This document shows, in pieces, positions 47,406-57,088 of a DNA stretch of 64,000 nt (position 1 is the first letter of the stretch; each line of letters opens with the position of its first letter). The stretch is from positions 1 to 64,000 of the forward strand of contig JAIXOU010000139.1 of NCBI GenBank assembly GCA_027486585.1. The letters run 5' to 3'. Below the pieces are notes generated by a model. That model worked only from the letters and a program-made list of their open reading frames with translations, was not told the DNA's origin and searched no databases. The translations under genes were made by a program, and so were the position numbers. This stretch comes from Verrucomicrobiaceae bacterium. GTDB taxonomy: Bacteria; Verrucomicrobiota; Verrucomicrobiia; Verrucomicrobiales; Verrucomicrobiaceae.

Positions 47406-48329
47406 ATGCAGATTCTCATTGCCGCCTCTTCCCGAGATCTTCGACTTGCTCGGATCTGCATTGCAAGTGTCCGCCATTTTTATCCCGGAGTCGAAGTTCT
47501 AATTTTGCCAGGTTCCCCTCTCCCGACTACATTTTTAAAGGAAGTGGCACAGTTCTGGGATGTCGGCGTCTTTCCTGTTGAAGAAGGTCATTATGGTTGG
47601 GGCTTTGTGAAGCTGGAGCCGTTATTTGCGGGGGCTGGAAATACGTTCCTCATTTTGGATGCAGACACGGTGATGACTGGGCCGGTAATAGAAACGCTCG
47701 AAGAACGTTTTGCCGCATCGGATAACCCTGACTTCATCGTCGATGAAGAAGATCAGCCCGAGGTGGAAATGCGGCGTCTTTATTATGATTGGGATCTTGT
47801 TTCAACGGTCGATCCAACAACCCAGCGTCCAGCGTTTGTCTTTAATTCTGGCCAGTGGTGTGGCAAATCGGGGGGGCTCACTCGCGCAGATTTTGATGCA
47901 TGGGTTGAGTGGACTTTTCCAAGACGGCTCAAACATCCTGAAATCTTCATGCCAGGTGATCAGGGAATACTGAACTATGTATTGAATCAAAAAGCTGCTA
48001 GTGAGGGCATTCCTGTCGCGCGTCTTCCCCTTATGAAATGGCCTGGACATGGCATGTCGGGATTTGAAGCCGCAAATATTCATGCCGGCTCCGTACCAAG
48101 CAGAATTGTCCACTGGGCTGGAGTGAAAAAGATCCGCTTCTCTTCAATGTCTGGCGGAGATCTTCTTCTTCATTTTGAACGGGCCTACTATCAGCGGCTA
48201 CCCAATGGAATGCTTCTACGTCGAGCTCGCGCATTTGCCGGAGCGTTTACGGGTGTCCTTGAAAAACTGAAAACCCGAGTTCGCCTATTTTGGAGGCTAA
48301 AGCTAGCTAAGCGCATAGGCGCGGGCTGA
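47406..48329 (+). CDS. Glycosyltransferase-like protein with DxD motif
   Basis: 307 aa. FLILDADTVMTGPVIETL is a GT8-like metal motif (DAD) near residue 82; FNSGQWCGKSGGL and MPGDQGILNYVLNQ match the later motifs of GT8/DUF-type transferases. IHWAG-like text (IVHWAGVKKIRF) contains the His of such families. Sugar unknown. Ends with a basic tail; the next gene starts at the base after its stop. Confidence 0.75.
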   Translation: MQILIAASSRDLRLARICIASVRHFYPGVEVLILPGSPLPTTFLKEVAQFWDVGVFPVEEGHYGWGFVKLEPLFAGAGNTFLILDADTVMTGPVIETLEERFAASDNPDFIVDEEDQPEVEMRRLYYDWDLVSTVDPTTQRPAFVFNSGQWCGKSGGLTRADFDAWVEWTFPRRLKHPEIFMPGDQGILNYVLNQKAASEGIPVARLPLMKWPGHGMSGFEAANIHAGSVPSRIVHWAGVKKIRFSSMSGGDLLLHFERAYYQRLPNGMLLRRARAFAGAFTGVLEKLKTRVRLFWRLKLAKRIGAG

Positions 48330-49160
48330 ATGTCTCAACTTCATCCACGCATCCAAGACCAACAAAAACATACGATCATTGATATGAGTTCATGGAAAAA
48401 AATTGCCCGCAGCTTGATGCCGACTTCTCTCCAGTTGTCGATATTTTGTCCAAAGTTTATCAACAATCGTGTGAAGGCTTGCACTGGGATGCGAGTGGCC
48501 TCAGGGCCATTTCAGGGAATGCACTACATTCAAGATTCAGTCGGGAGTGTATTAGTTCCGAAATTGATCGGTATTTATGAGCGCGAATTGCATACGGTCG
48601 TTGAAGAGCTCATTAACTCTAAAGTTTCAAGAATCATAGATATTGGTGCGGCGGAGGGCTACTACGCGGTGGGTTTGGCAATCAGGCTTACAGATGCACA
48701 GGTTCTAGCATTTGAGATCGAGGCCGAGGGTAGAAGTCTTTTGGCGAAATTAGCTGATAAAAATGGCGTGTCAGATCGGATTAGTATCTTAGGAGAGTGT
48801 ACAGTTGCAGACTTCAACCATGCTTTGGACGCCAATTCAAAAACGGCCATTGTTTGCGATGTCGAAGGAGCTGAGTCTTTTCTTTTAGATCCAGCTCAAA
48901 TCCCGAAGCTTCGCGAGGCTTCCATTCTTGTTGAACTTCACCCTGGAAAAAGCCCTGGAATAAACATGCTTTTACGCCAACGATTCGAATCCAGCCATGA
49001 CATCCAAGTGATTGTTCAAGAGCCAAGGGGGGCAGTTGATTTTCCGTATCAGTCATTCCCAATCAATCTATTTCCGAAGGCTTATCTTGAAAATGCGGTT
49101 TCAGAGTTTCGTCAGCCTTGGGAAGAAATCATGAACTGGTTCTGGATGGTCCCGAAGTAA
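48330..49160 (+). CDS. FkbM-like SAM-dependent methyltransferase
   Basis: 276 aa. IIDIGAAEGYYAVGLAIRL is a SAM loop, VLAFEIEAEGRSLL the acidic strand, and IVCDVEGAESFLLDP a variant of the FkbM DxEG motif. The C-terminal half has HPGKSP and a long loop. Start ATG directly follows the stop of the preceding gene. Substrate unknown. Confidence 0.75.
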   Translation: MSQLHPRIQDQQKHTIIDMSSWKKIARSLMPTSLQLSIFCPKFINNRVKACTGMRVASGPFQGMHYIQDSVGSVLVPKLIGIYERELHTVVEELINSKVSRIIDIGAAEGYYAVGLAIRLTDAQVLAFEIEAEGRSLLAKLADKNGVSDRISILGECTVADFNHALDANSKTAIVCDVEGAESFLLDPAQIPKLREASILVELHPGKSPGINMLLRQRFESSHDIQVIVQEPRGAVDFPYQSFPINLFPKAYLENAVSEFRQPWEEIMNWFWMVPK

Positions 49161-49186
49161 ATCATCTAAATCTTCATCTTGCCTCC

Positions 49187-50092
49187 ATGGCGTCTCTTAT
49201 CTCCATCATCCTCTGCACCCACAATCCGCGCCGAGACTATCTCGCGGCAACGTTGGCTGGGTTGTGTGCTCAAACGTTGCCTACCGATCAGTGGGAGTTT
49301 CTGCTCATCGATAACGCGAGTGAAACGGGGCGTGAGCCAGACGTTGATCTTGGCTGGCATCCTGGGGCCAGATTGATTCGTGAAGACAAACTGGGTCTTA
49401 CACCCGCTAGGCTCCGGGGTATTAGGGAGGCTCAGGGCGATTTGCTCGTCTTTGTCGATGATGACAATATTCTAAATCCTGACTATCTCGAGACTGCTCA
49501 GCGAATCGCCTCCGAAAAGACTTATCTAGGTTCATGGAGCGGGCAATGCCGAGGGTGCTTTGATGAAGAGCCACCCGAGTGGACTCGGCGATATTGGGGT
49601 AATTTGGCCATCCGAGAGTTTAAGGAGGACCGTTGGTCGAACTTAGCGCGCCTAGCGGATACGATGCCCTGTGGTGCTGGTCTTTGCGTGCGTCGTGAGA
49701 TTGCTCTTTATTATCTGAAATTGAATGAGAGTGGTCAGCGTGGCTTTCAGTTTGATCGCACGGGCGATTCCCTCGTCTCGGGTGGCGACAACGATCTTGC
49801 CGCCTGCGCCTGTGACCTTGGACTAGGCGTGGGGATCATGGCAGCACTCAAACTGCAGCATTTGATTCCACCGGTGCGCCTGACGCCTGATTACTTGGCT
49901 CGCCTAGCTGAGGGCATTTACTTTTCTTCTGCCTTGCTTGATCATGCTCGCGGACTGACTGTTGTTGCGCGGTCGCGAGGCAGGCGTTTGTTGGATGGGA
50001 TTCGGTTGCAGATGACAGCCCAGCCCCATCGCACAATTCAATCTGCTGCAATACGTGGCTTTGACCGTGCCGTCGAGGTTCTGACCAAGTAA
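49187..50092 (+). CDS. Family 2 glycosyltransferase, paralogue of 29518 gene
   Basis: 301 aa. MASLISIILCTHNPRRDYL starts the GT-A fold; FVDDDNILNPDY has the metal motif DDD. It is the sister of the 29518 gene, with shared LGLTPAR, WSGQ, LAIREF and SGGDNDLA or SGGDSDLA. ATG 49187 is chosen; an earlier start would overlap the upstream gene. Confidence 0.87.
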   Translation: MASLISIILCTHNPRRDYLAATLAGLCAQTLPTDQWEFLLIDNASETGREPDVDLGWHPGARLIREDKLGLTPARLRGIREAQGDLLVFVDDDNILNPDYLETAQRIASEKTYLGSWSGQCRGCFDEEPPEWTRRYWGNLAIREFKEDRWSNLARLADTMPCGAGLCVRREIALYYLKLNESGQRGFQFDRTGDSLVSGGDNDLAACACDLGLGVGIMAALKLQHLIPPVRLTPDYLARLAEGIYFSSALLDHARGLTVVARSRGRRLLDGIRLQMTAQPHRTIQSAAIRGFDRAVEVLTK

Positions 50093-50124
50093 TGAAGTTG
50101 AAATTTTAAGACTACCTTAATCCT

Positions 50125-50916
50125 ATGCGTGCCCAAGTTCAAAAGCTGGTTTTTATGCTGAAAACGATCCTGTATTCTAGGGCAGGTGAGCCGTATCCTT
50201 TCGGAGGCAAGACGCTTCGCTTTACGCCGGGTTCACGGCCTGTCCGCACCAAATACCGAAATTCAACCAATGCTAATGTGCGCAATGATGCACTTCAGGT
50301 CGATCTGGTCCTCAATAGTCTCCAAGAAGGGGATACTGCAATCGATATCGGGGCTCATGCGGGACAGTATGGGGTGCTCATGTCGGCTTGCTGTGGAGCA
50401 AGTGGACAAGTGATTTGTTTTGAACCTGATCCCGATGCGTTGACTCGCTTGAAAGAAAACATTGCTTTAAATCCGCAGATCAAGTCGCCGCAATTGGTGA
50501 ATGCCGCATGCAGTGACACGAATGGAACCGCTACGTTCTTTACCCAAGGTGGTAATTCGCAATCGTCTCTAGCAAAGTCCGCACTTCCGCAAGACCGAGA
50601 GACGAAAGAGATTTCGGTGAGGACGTTTCGGCTAGATGATTGGTGGGCTAGCGAAGGCCTTGAAGCGCCTGCCTTTGTGAAAATCGATACAGAAGGTGCT
50701 GAAGTGCATATCTTGCGTGGAATGCCGAAGATTCTAGCTTCAAAGGCAAAGATCGTTTGTGAACTCCACCCTTTTGCCTGGGATGAGTTTGGCGTAACCT
50801 TTCAAGATTTAGAATCTATCATCGTCCAATCTGGAAGAACGATGAAATGGTTGGATGGTCGTGGCAGGGTGGAATCTCCAGGTGAATACGGAACGGTGAT
50901 CATTGAGCGGGCATAG
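50125..50916 (+). CDS. FkbM-family methyltransferase
   Basis: 263 aa. AIDIGAHAGQYGVLMSACCG is the SAM loop, VICFEPDPDALTRLKENIALN the acidic strand and FVKIDTEGAEVHILRGM the FkbM motif. Probably O-methylates a glycan sugar. It stands alone between two glycosyltransferase genes. Confidence 0.9.
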   Translation: MRAQVQKLVFMLKTILYSRAGEPYPFGGKTLRFTPGSRPVRTKYRNSTNANVRNDALQVDLVLNSLQEGDTAIDIGAHAGQYGVLMSACCGASGQVICFEPDPDALTRLKENIALNPQIKSPQLVNAACSDTNGTATFFTQGGNSQSSLAKSALPQDRETKEISVRTFRLDDWWASEGLEAPAFVKIDTEGAEVHILRGMPKILASKAKIVCELHPFAWDEFGVTFQDLESIIVQSGRTMKWLDGRGRVESPGEYGTVIIERA

Positions 50917-50966
50917 GTCTCTATTTTAAAGGAGAAGAATACTTCAAGCCCCTCCAATCGGCTATT

Positions 50967-52115
50967 TTGAAAGTCCTACACATCGTCGAAAACCTTGATC
51001 GCGGGGCGGTTGAGAATTGGCTGGTTAGGATGCTGCGTTGTGCGCGGCAGCGGGGCATTCCGGTGGACTGGACATTCTATTGCGCACTGGGGCGGCCAGG
51101 AGCTTTGGATGATGAAGTCCGCAGCTTGGGGGCGCAGATCCGGTATAGCCCGGCCCCCATCGGTCAGAAGGGAGCTTTTATTCGAGCACTTAGGACTGAG
51201 TTAAAAGCTGGGGGCTATGACGTTCTGCATAGTCACCATGATCTCATTTCGGCGCTCTATCTGGTGGCTGCTGTAGGCATTCCTCTCAAAAAACGATTGG
51301 TTCATGTTCACAATGCCGATGAGTCCGTTTTGACGCCACAGCCTTGGAAGCAGGCCGTGTTGCGTCCCCTCTTGCGCCAAACTTGCCTCAGGCTTGCTGA
51401 TACAATTGTGGGGATTTCCAATCATACCTTGGATACTTTTCTGGCTGGTCGTCCGCGACAAGTTGGGCGAGACCGCGTCCACTATTACGGGATTGATCCA
51501 GCGCCTTTTTTAGCGGCTCGATCAGCTCGTGCTGAGTTTCGTCAAGAATTAGGATTGGCAGAGGATGTATTGATCATCCTTTTTGCAGGGCGCATGGTTC
51601 CTGAAAAGAACCCGCTCTTTACCGTCGAAGTGTTTGCGGAAATGCGCAAACGCAATCCGCGTGTCGTGGCGGCGTTTGTGGGTTCAGGCTCGATGGAGCA
51701 GGCCGTCACTGCTCGGGCTAATGAACTCGGGGTAGGGGACTCTTGCCGGTTCCTGGGCTGGCGTTCCGATGTGCCTGAAATCATGAGCTGCTGTGACTGG
51801 TTTATCCTGCCGCGTCCTGAGGCACCGATGGAAGGCCTTGGCATCGCGGTGGTTGAAGCTCAGTTGGCGGGGCTTCGGTTGCTGCTGTCTCGCGGGATCG
51901 CCGATGATCCGCTTTTGCCTGGTTCAGTTTGGGCGCGGCTTGGACTTTCTGAGGGTGCTGAAAGGTGGGCAGAGGAGGCCCTGAAGCTGCTGGAGAAAGT
52001 TCCGCCGACCCCGCACATGGCCGCTGCACAGCTTGCCCAATCGCCCTTTGATATGGACTTTGCACTGACGGACTTGCTCAATCTTTACAACGAAGTTGAA
52101 GTTAATCCTCGTTGA
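50967..52115 (+). CDS. Family 4 glycosyltransferase (TTG start)
   Basis: 382 aa. The start is TTG (50967); KVLHIVENLDRGAVENWLVRML is like the GGAE N-terminal motif of EpsF-type enzymes, here degraded to RGAVE. HSHHD, FAGRMVPEKNP and EGLGIAVVEAQLAGLRLLLS (E-x7-E) are intact. A weak AAAGGAG lies about 35 bases upstream, too far for normal spacing. Related to the 54810 gene. Confidence 0.85.
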   Translation: MKVLHIVENLDRGAVENWLVRMLRCARQRGIPVDWTFYCALGRPGALDDEVRSLGAQIRYSPAPIGQKGAFIRALRTELKAGGYDVLHSHHDLISALYLVAAVGIPLKKRLVHVHNADESVLTPQPWKQAVLRPLLRQTCLRLADTIVGISNHTLDTFLAGRPRQVGRDRVHYYGIDPAPFLAARSARAEFRQELGLAEDVLIILFAGRMVPEKNPLFTVEVFAEMRKRNPRVVAAFVGSGSMEQAVTARANELGVGDSCRFLGWRSDVPEIMSCCDWFILPRPEAPMEGLGIAVVEAQLAGLRLLLSRGIADDPLLPGSVWARLGLSEGAERWAEEALKLLEKVPPTPHMAAAQLAQSPFDMDFALTDLLNLYNEVEVNPR

Positions 52116-52116
52116 A

Positions 52117-52821
52117 ATGAAAGTGCTGGTCATCATTCCGACTTACAATGAGCGGGAAAACGTTTTGCCCATTGTGAAGGCGGTCCTGGCAGTGACTGGC
52201 TCTGATACTCATGTTCTGGTCTGCGATGATAACTCCCCAGATCAAACAGCGCAGTTGGTTGAAGGGTTTATGACGACCGAATCTCGGCTGCATCTTCTCG
52301 TCAGACGAGAGAAGCAAGGATTGGGTCCGGCCTATTTAGCCGCCTTTCAATGGGGGCTAGATCGCGGCTATGATGTCCTGGTAGAAATGGATGCTGATTT
52401 TTCACACCGACCTGAGGACCTGGTGAAGATTTTAGAAAGGATCCCAGCAGCTGATTTTGTGATGGGTTCACGCTGGATTCCCGGAGGCCGCACTTTGAAT
52501 TGGGGGATAGGCCGTCAGATTCTCAGTCGCGTCGGCACTCGATACGCTCGCCTCATCCTAGGTTTTCCAGTTTCTGACTTCACGGGCGGTTTCAATGCTT
52601 GGAAAAGCCGAGTACTGAATTCCATCGACCTCCCGACCGTGAGATCCAATGGTTATAGCTTTCAGATCGAACTGAAATATCGAGCCCTGAAGCGAGGCTT
52701 CAAAGGCGTTGAAGTGCCCATCGTTTTCGAAGACCGCCGAGCAGGGCAAAGCAAAATGTCGATGCGTATCGTGATTGAGGCTATTTACCGTATTTGGGTC
52801 ATGCGTTTTGCAAAAAACTGA
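52117..52821 (+). CDS. Dolichol-phosphate mannose synthase-like GT2
   Basis: 234 aa. VLVIIPTYNERENVLPIV, VLVCDDNSPDQTAQLV, and VEMDADFSHRPEDL are the DPM1 motifs; DFVMGSRWIPGG and FPVSDFTGGFNAWK follow. It makes polyprenyl-phosphate-linked mannose or glucose for periplasmic glycosyltransferases. No C-terminal membrane domain, so its soluble form may need a partner. ATG 52117 follows the stop by one base. Confidence 0.9.
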   Translation: MKVLVIIPTYNERENVLPIVKAVLAVTGSDTHVLVCDDNSPDQTAQLVEGFMTTESRLHLLVRREKQGLGPAYLAAFQWGLDRGYDVLVEMDADFSHRPEDLVKILERIPAADFVMGSRWIPGGRTLNWGIGRQILSRVGTRYARLILGFPVSDFTGGFNAWKSRVLNSIDLPTVRSNGYSFQIELKYRALKRGFKGVEVPIVFEDRRAGQSKMSMRIVIEAIYRIWVMRFAKN

Positions 52822-52919
52822 AACACTGAAACACTGAAATTTCAGAACCCAGAACATCCGCCTTTCAGCTTTTCAGTTTTTCAGCCTTTCAGCGTTTCAG
52901 CGTTTCAGCCTTTCAGAAC
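52821..52919. repeat. CTGAAAC and TTTCAGCC repeat block
   Basis: Left: CTGAAACACTGAAACACTGAAA. Right: seven TTTCAG copies spaced 8-10 bases (TTTCAGCTTTTCAG, TTTCAGCCTTTCAGCG). The two arms are complementary. It fills the whole gap up to the next start codon, so no Shine-Dalgarno sequence remains. Confidence 0.75.
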
Positions 52920-53966
52920 ATGCGTAAATCCTTCGGTCTAATCGAACTCTTTCTGTTGGTTCTGTTCAGCTATCCTCTGTTTTATTACGCTTATAAGTTT
53001 GGCACGCCGGATCTCGGTAATTCGGACTTTTACTCGTATTACAGTTTGTACAAGTCTTGGGATTTCAATGGGGTGGTGTCTCCTTTCAATACTCGACTGA
53101 TCAGCCCATATCTCGTTTATTTGCTCCACCAAACAGGGCTTTATTATGACACAACCATCAGCTTTCAGAATCCGCTGATCTCCCAAAGGGTCTTTTTCAG
53201 TGCCGTCTTTTTTAATTACGGTTGTACGGTGCTGACGGCTTGGGTCGTCACCCGCATGGTCTGGAGGCAGTTTCAAAATCGAGCGTATGCCCTGTTGTTT
53301 GGCGCGGCTTATCTGCTCGGATTTGGCACCTTGTTTTACTCGATCAATCCATTAACCGATGCCTTTTCTTACTTGCTCTGTGCTTTGATTTTTGAGGCCT
53401 ACTTTTTGAGAAGTTGGTGGATTCTTCCACTGCTGGTCATGGCGGTGGTCCAAAGAGAAATCATTTTTGCCTACATCGCCCTGATGGCGTTGTTTGATGG
53501 AGTGCTGAAGAGAACCCCGCGAAAATATGCCCTTGGCGCTTTTGTCGCATCCATCCTCGGTGCCATCAGTTACGTGGTTTTACGGAAGACGATTTTCTAC
53601 ACCTCGAAACACTCGGAACAAATGGAGGTGAGCAGTTTTCTAGATCGGATTTTGCACCCTCAAATCGATGTCGGGGATTACATCCGGCAAGTCTTTCTGA
53701 ACCAGAATATCCTGCTCTTTTATCTTCTTGTGATCGCGTATAAGCTGTTCAAAAAGTTAAGCGTCAATCAAGGTAACGCGACTCTCATCGCCGCGCTCTA
53801 TTTACAGGGTGTTGTGATCGGCCTTGTCGCCCTTCTTGGCAATAATCTGGGTCGATTTGTGAATCTCTTGTCTCCCATGATTCTCTTGTTCGTTGCGCTT
53901 GAATTGAAGTCGTTGTTACAAGGCCAGTTTGGATTCTCTGAACTTCCTAGGAACGAGGCGGACTGA
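52920..53966 (+). CDS. Polytopic membrane protein of unknown function
   Basis: 348 aa with about nine helices. The N-terminal loop after helix 1 is aromatic and acidic (GNSDFYSYYSLYKSWDF), and FNTRLISPYLVYLL follows; such loops occur in polyprenyl-phosphate-dependent glycosyltransferases (GT-C), but no diagnostic motif was seen. Next to the DPM1-like gene, which could supply its donor. A polymerase or a transferase is possible. Confidence 0.7.
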   Translation: MRKSFGLIELFLLVLFSYPLFYYAYKFGTPDLGNSDFYSYYSLYKSWDFNGVVSPFNTRLISPYLVYLLHQTGLYYDTTISFQNPLISQRVFFSAVFFNYGCTVLTAWVVTRMVWRQFQNRAYALLFGAAYLLGFGTLFYSINPLTDAFSYLLCALIFEAYFLRSWWILPLLVMAVVQREIIFAYIALMALFDGVLKRTPRKYALGAFVASILGAISYVVLRKTIFYTSKHSEQMEVSSFLDRILHPQIDVGDYIRQVFLNQNILLFYLLVIAYKLFKKLSVNQGNATLIAALYLQGVVIGLVALLGNNLGRFVNLLSPMILLFVALELKSLLQGQFGFSELPRNEAD

Positions 53967-54031
53967 GAAACGCTTCCATGCGAGCGAGGCGGTTCCATAG
54001 AACCAATCACACAAAAGTTAAGACCAAAGAT

Positions 54032-54790
54032 ATGAGCGAAAAAATCTACGATCCCAATTTTTATCAAGAGAAGATCAAAAGTGTCGGAGATTCAGCCGAC
54101 GTTGTTGTGCCTTTACTCATTAAACTATTTCAGCCCAAGAGTGTGGTTGATTTTGGCAGTGGTATTGGTGTTTGGCTTGCGGCTTTCAAGAAGAACGGCG
54201 TTCCAAAGGTTCAAGGACTGGACGGTGATTGGGTGACGAAGGCTCAGCTTAAAATAGCTCCAGAAGAATTCACGAGTTGCAATCTAGAGAAGTGTACGGT
54301 TCCCTCCGGCGCCTATGATTTGGCCCTCTCATTGGAAGTTGGAGAGCATCTTCCGGCTGCTTCGGCTATTGATTTTGTAAAGTCGATTACTAACGCAAGT
54401 GATGTCGTTGTCTTTTCTGCGGCGATCCCGTTTCAAGGAGGTTCCTATCATGTGAATGAACAGTGGCCGGATTATTGGGCACAGTTATTTGAGACACATG
54501 GGTTTCAGGCATATGACATTGTCCGCCCACTAATCTGGGATCTGCCGGGTGTTGAGCCGCACTACGCACAGAACATCATCGTTTACGTGAAGGCTTCACG
54601 TGCTCTAGGACTCGCTTCTATCTTGGGGCTGCCGTCACCCGCTTCTTCAGCCTTGAGAAAAATACATCCGCAGCTCTGGGAATCTAAGATGCATGAGGCG
54701 CTGGATTTTACACGCTTTGGGAGCGTGAAGCTTTTGAAAGCAATTCCCATGTCATTGCTACGCTCGATTTCGGCTCGGTTTGGAAAGTAG
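54032..54790 (+). CDS. SAM-dependent methyltransferase
   Basis: 252 aa. SVVDFGSGIGVWLAAFKKNG is the SAM loop and QGLDGDWV the acidic strand. LALSLEVGEHLPAASAIDFV follows. The C-terminal part is short and helical. ATG 54032 (MSEKIYDPNF) is preferred over upstream in-frame starts which lie between genes. Acceptor unknown. Confidence 0.8.
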   Translation: MSEKIYDPNFYQEKIKSVGDSADVVVPLLIKLFQPKSVVDFGSGIGVWLAAFKKNGVPKVQGLDGDWVTKAQLKIAPEEFTSCNLEKCTVPSGAYDLALSLEVGEHLPAASAIDFVKSITNASDVVVFSAAIPFQGGSYHVNEQWPDYWAQLFETHGFQAYDIVRPLIWDLPGVEPHYAQNIIVYVKASRALGLASILGLPSPASSALRKIHPQLWESKMHEALDFTRFGSVKLLKAIPMSLLRSISARFGK

Positions 54791-54809
54791 AGTTAGTGTC
54801 CTAGGTGTT

Positions 54810-55979
54810 ATGAAGGTTCTCCAAATCGTTGATTGTTTAGGCATGGGCGGGGCCGAGACATGGCTCATGGAGGTGTTGCGGCTTTGGACAAAGAGTGGTC
54901 GTGCCCAGATGGACTTTTTGCTGACAAGTGGCAACAAAGGGATCTTTGATGATGAAGCGAAGACGCTTGGTTCCGATCTTTATTACGTTAAATATGGGAA
55001 GAAATCACTCGCACAGTTCAGACGTGAGTTTCGTCAAATTCTGAAAAACGGCGACTACACGGCTGTGCACGATCATCAAGATTATGCGAGTGGTTGGCAT
55101 TTCCTTCTCGGCGCGGGTGCCCTGCCGCCAGTAAGGGTGACCCATGTTCACAATCCCTCCTACCAGATTCATAACAACTATGGTGTGAGTGCCTCTCGCA
55201 GGCTGACCGCAAGGCTTGGAAAGTTCTTTGTTTCACGATTTGCGACTCACATCGCGGGAACCTCACGACAGATGATTTCAGAATACGGTCTGGATGCAGC
55301 TGCTTTTAAGCACATTCCCAGCGCTGCGCTTCACTGCGGCTTTGACCCTGCTCGCTTTGCTGGTGATCAGCCAAGTGCTTATGCCTCGGTGCGTTCAGAG
55401 TTTGGCTGGTCTCCTGAAGCTAAAGTGATTCTCTTTGCGGGCAGGATCGATCAATCGGCTGATCCTAATCATCCGCAGAATCACAAGAACTCAGCCTTTG
55501 CTGTTGATGTTGGGATAGAGTCGGCTCGTCTTGATTCAACGGTCTGCATGTTATTGGCTGGTCAGCCCAATGGGGCAACAATCATTCTTGAAGATCGCAT
55601 CCAGTCTGCTGGATTAACGAACCAAATTCGGTTCATCGGCATTCGCCATGACATTGATCGTTTGATGCTAGGTTGTGATGCTTTGCTTTTCCCATCTCGG
55701 GGCGAGGGACTCGGAATGGTGGCTGTGGAGGCTCAGGCAGCGGGGCTTCCCGTTTTGGCCTCGGAGGCCGTGCCAAAGGAATGTGTCGTTTCTTCGGACT
55801 TGGTGACTTTTTTACCGCTTAATGGTGATGCCAAGGCATGGTCTACCGAATTGATTCGCCTGCTTAAACAGCCAAGGGACGCCGGAGGGGGTAATGAAGC
55901 AGTCACAAATTCGCCCTTTGCTTTGAATCATTCTGCTGAGGCAATGTTCAAGCTTTACAGCGGAAGATCATTCGCATGA
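54810..55979 (+). CDS. Family 4 glycosyltransferase
   Basis: 389 aa. VLQIVDCLGMGGAETWLMEVLRLW has the full GGAE motif; HDHQDYASGW, FAGRIDQSADPNHP and EGLGMVAVEAQAAGLPVLAS (E-x7-E) follow. Closely similar to the 50967 gene. ATG 54810 lies 19 bases after the upstream stop; ends ATGA over the next start. Confidence 0.9.
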   Translation: MKVLQIVDCLGMGGAETWLMEVLRLWTKSGRAQMDFLLTSGNKGIFDDEAKTLGSDLYYVKYGKKSLAQFRREFRQILKNGDYTAVHDHQDYASGWHFLLGAGALPPVRVTHVHNPSYQIHNNYGVSASRRLTARLGKFFVSRFATHIAGTSRQMISEYGLDAAAFKHIPSAALHCGFDPARFAGDQPSAYASVRSEFGWSPEAKVILFAGRIDQSADPNHPQNHKNSAFAVDVGIESARLDSTVCMLLAGQPNGATIILEDRIQSAGLTNQIRFIGIRHDIDRLMLGCDALLFPSRGEGLGMVAVEAQAAGLPVLASEAVPKECVVSSDLVTFLPLNGDAKAWSTELIRLLKQPRDAGGGNEAVTNSPFALNHSAEAMFKLYSGRSFA

Positions 55980-57088
55980 TCAACTTCATTTCGAACTTGC
56001 CTCTAGATCTGCGTTCAGGCGGGTTTTCGGCAATGAATGTGGCAGCTCTTGAAGCTGTGCGGAAGTGTGGTGAGGTTCACTATGTCGGGCCAATCAATCC
56101 TGGAGTTAGCACTTACCGAAAGGTGATGTCGAAAGCTCTGCGCACCTTTGGTAGACCGGGTAAGTTTTTCTTCTTTTCTCAGGAACGTCTATTGCGTATT
56201 CAGCATGAGGTTCACACAAAGTGCTTACCTTCAGCGGCGTTAGATTTTTATCATGGTTTCACTCCCTGGATTCTTACTGAGGCACAGCGCCCCTACATCA
56301 CGTGGAGTGATTGCACTTTTCATGATTACCTGCGGATTTATCACAATCCCGCAGACTTCAGGACCGATGACATACGCAGGATTGAGGAAGCTGAAGCACA
56401 ATGGCTAGCCAAAGCGGAGCGGGTACTTTTCACCAGTCATTGGGGGGCTGCTAGCGCTTGCCAGACTTATGGTCTCTCGGCATCGAAGATTGGCGTCGTG
56501 GGCCTATTTGGAGAGGTCGATCCCCCAGATGCGGATGCTTATCAAGGTGGCCAATCGTTCCTGTTTGTCTCGACCAATTTTGAAGCCAAAGGTGGGCCTA
56601 TTGTCTTGGAAGCCTTTCGCCAACTTCGAATGACACACCCTGATGCAACATTGACGATCATCGGAGATGGTCCTTTGAATTGCCACGAGTTGGGTGTGAC
56701 CCTGACTGGATTTCTCAGAAAAGAAGTGCCGTTACAAGCTGCAAGATTCCGCCAATTATTCGCTCAAGCACGGGCTGTGGTGCATCCCACTCGTAGTGAC
56801 ATTCTTCCTCTGATGCTTGTCGAGGCTGGTTACTTTGGTATGCCTGTCATTTCGTCTCGTCGGTTTGCGATCCCTGAACTTGTGAGTGACGCGGTGAACG
56901 GTCTGTTGGTCGATGACCCAAGTAATGTTGCTGAAATCAGAAATGCCATGGCGAACCTTTTGAATGATATGGCCTATGAGCCGATGAGAAAGGCGGCCTG
57001 GATGAAAGCGCGTGGCGATTATTCAAGGCAGCGGTTTGAATCTCGTTTGGCGGAGGCAATCAAATCAGTCATCACGAGTCTCTCATGA
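55976..57088 (+). CDS. Family 4 glycosyltransferase
   Basis: 370 aa. FISNLPLDLRSGGFSAMNVAAL begins the GT-B fold with an SGG loop. HGFTPWI, FVSTNFEAKGGPIVLEAF and LPLMLVEAGYFGMPVISS (E-type motif) are the later motifs. ATG overlaps the upstream stop as ATGA, and its own stop overlaps the next ATG. Donor and acceptor unknown. Confidence 0.87.
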   Translation: MINFISNLPLDLRSGGFSAMNVAALEAVRKCGEVHYVGPINPGVSTYRKVMSKALRTFGRPGKFFFFSQERLLRIQHEVHTKCLPSAALDFYHGFTPWILTEAQRPYITWSDCTFHDYLRIYHNPADFRTDDIRRIEEAEAQWLAKAERVLFTSHWGAASACQTYGLSASKIGVVGLFGEVDPPDADAYQGGQSFLFVSTNFEAKGGPIVLEAFRQLRMTHPDATLTIIGDGPLNCHELGVTLTGFLRKEVPLQAARFRQLFAQARAVVHPTRSDILPLMLVEAGYFGMPVISSRRFAIPELVSDAVNGLLVDDPSNVAEIRNAMANLLNDMAYEPMRKAAWMKARGDYSRQRFESRLAEAIKSVITSLS

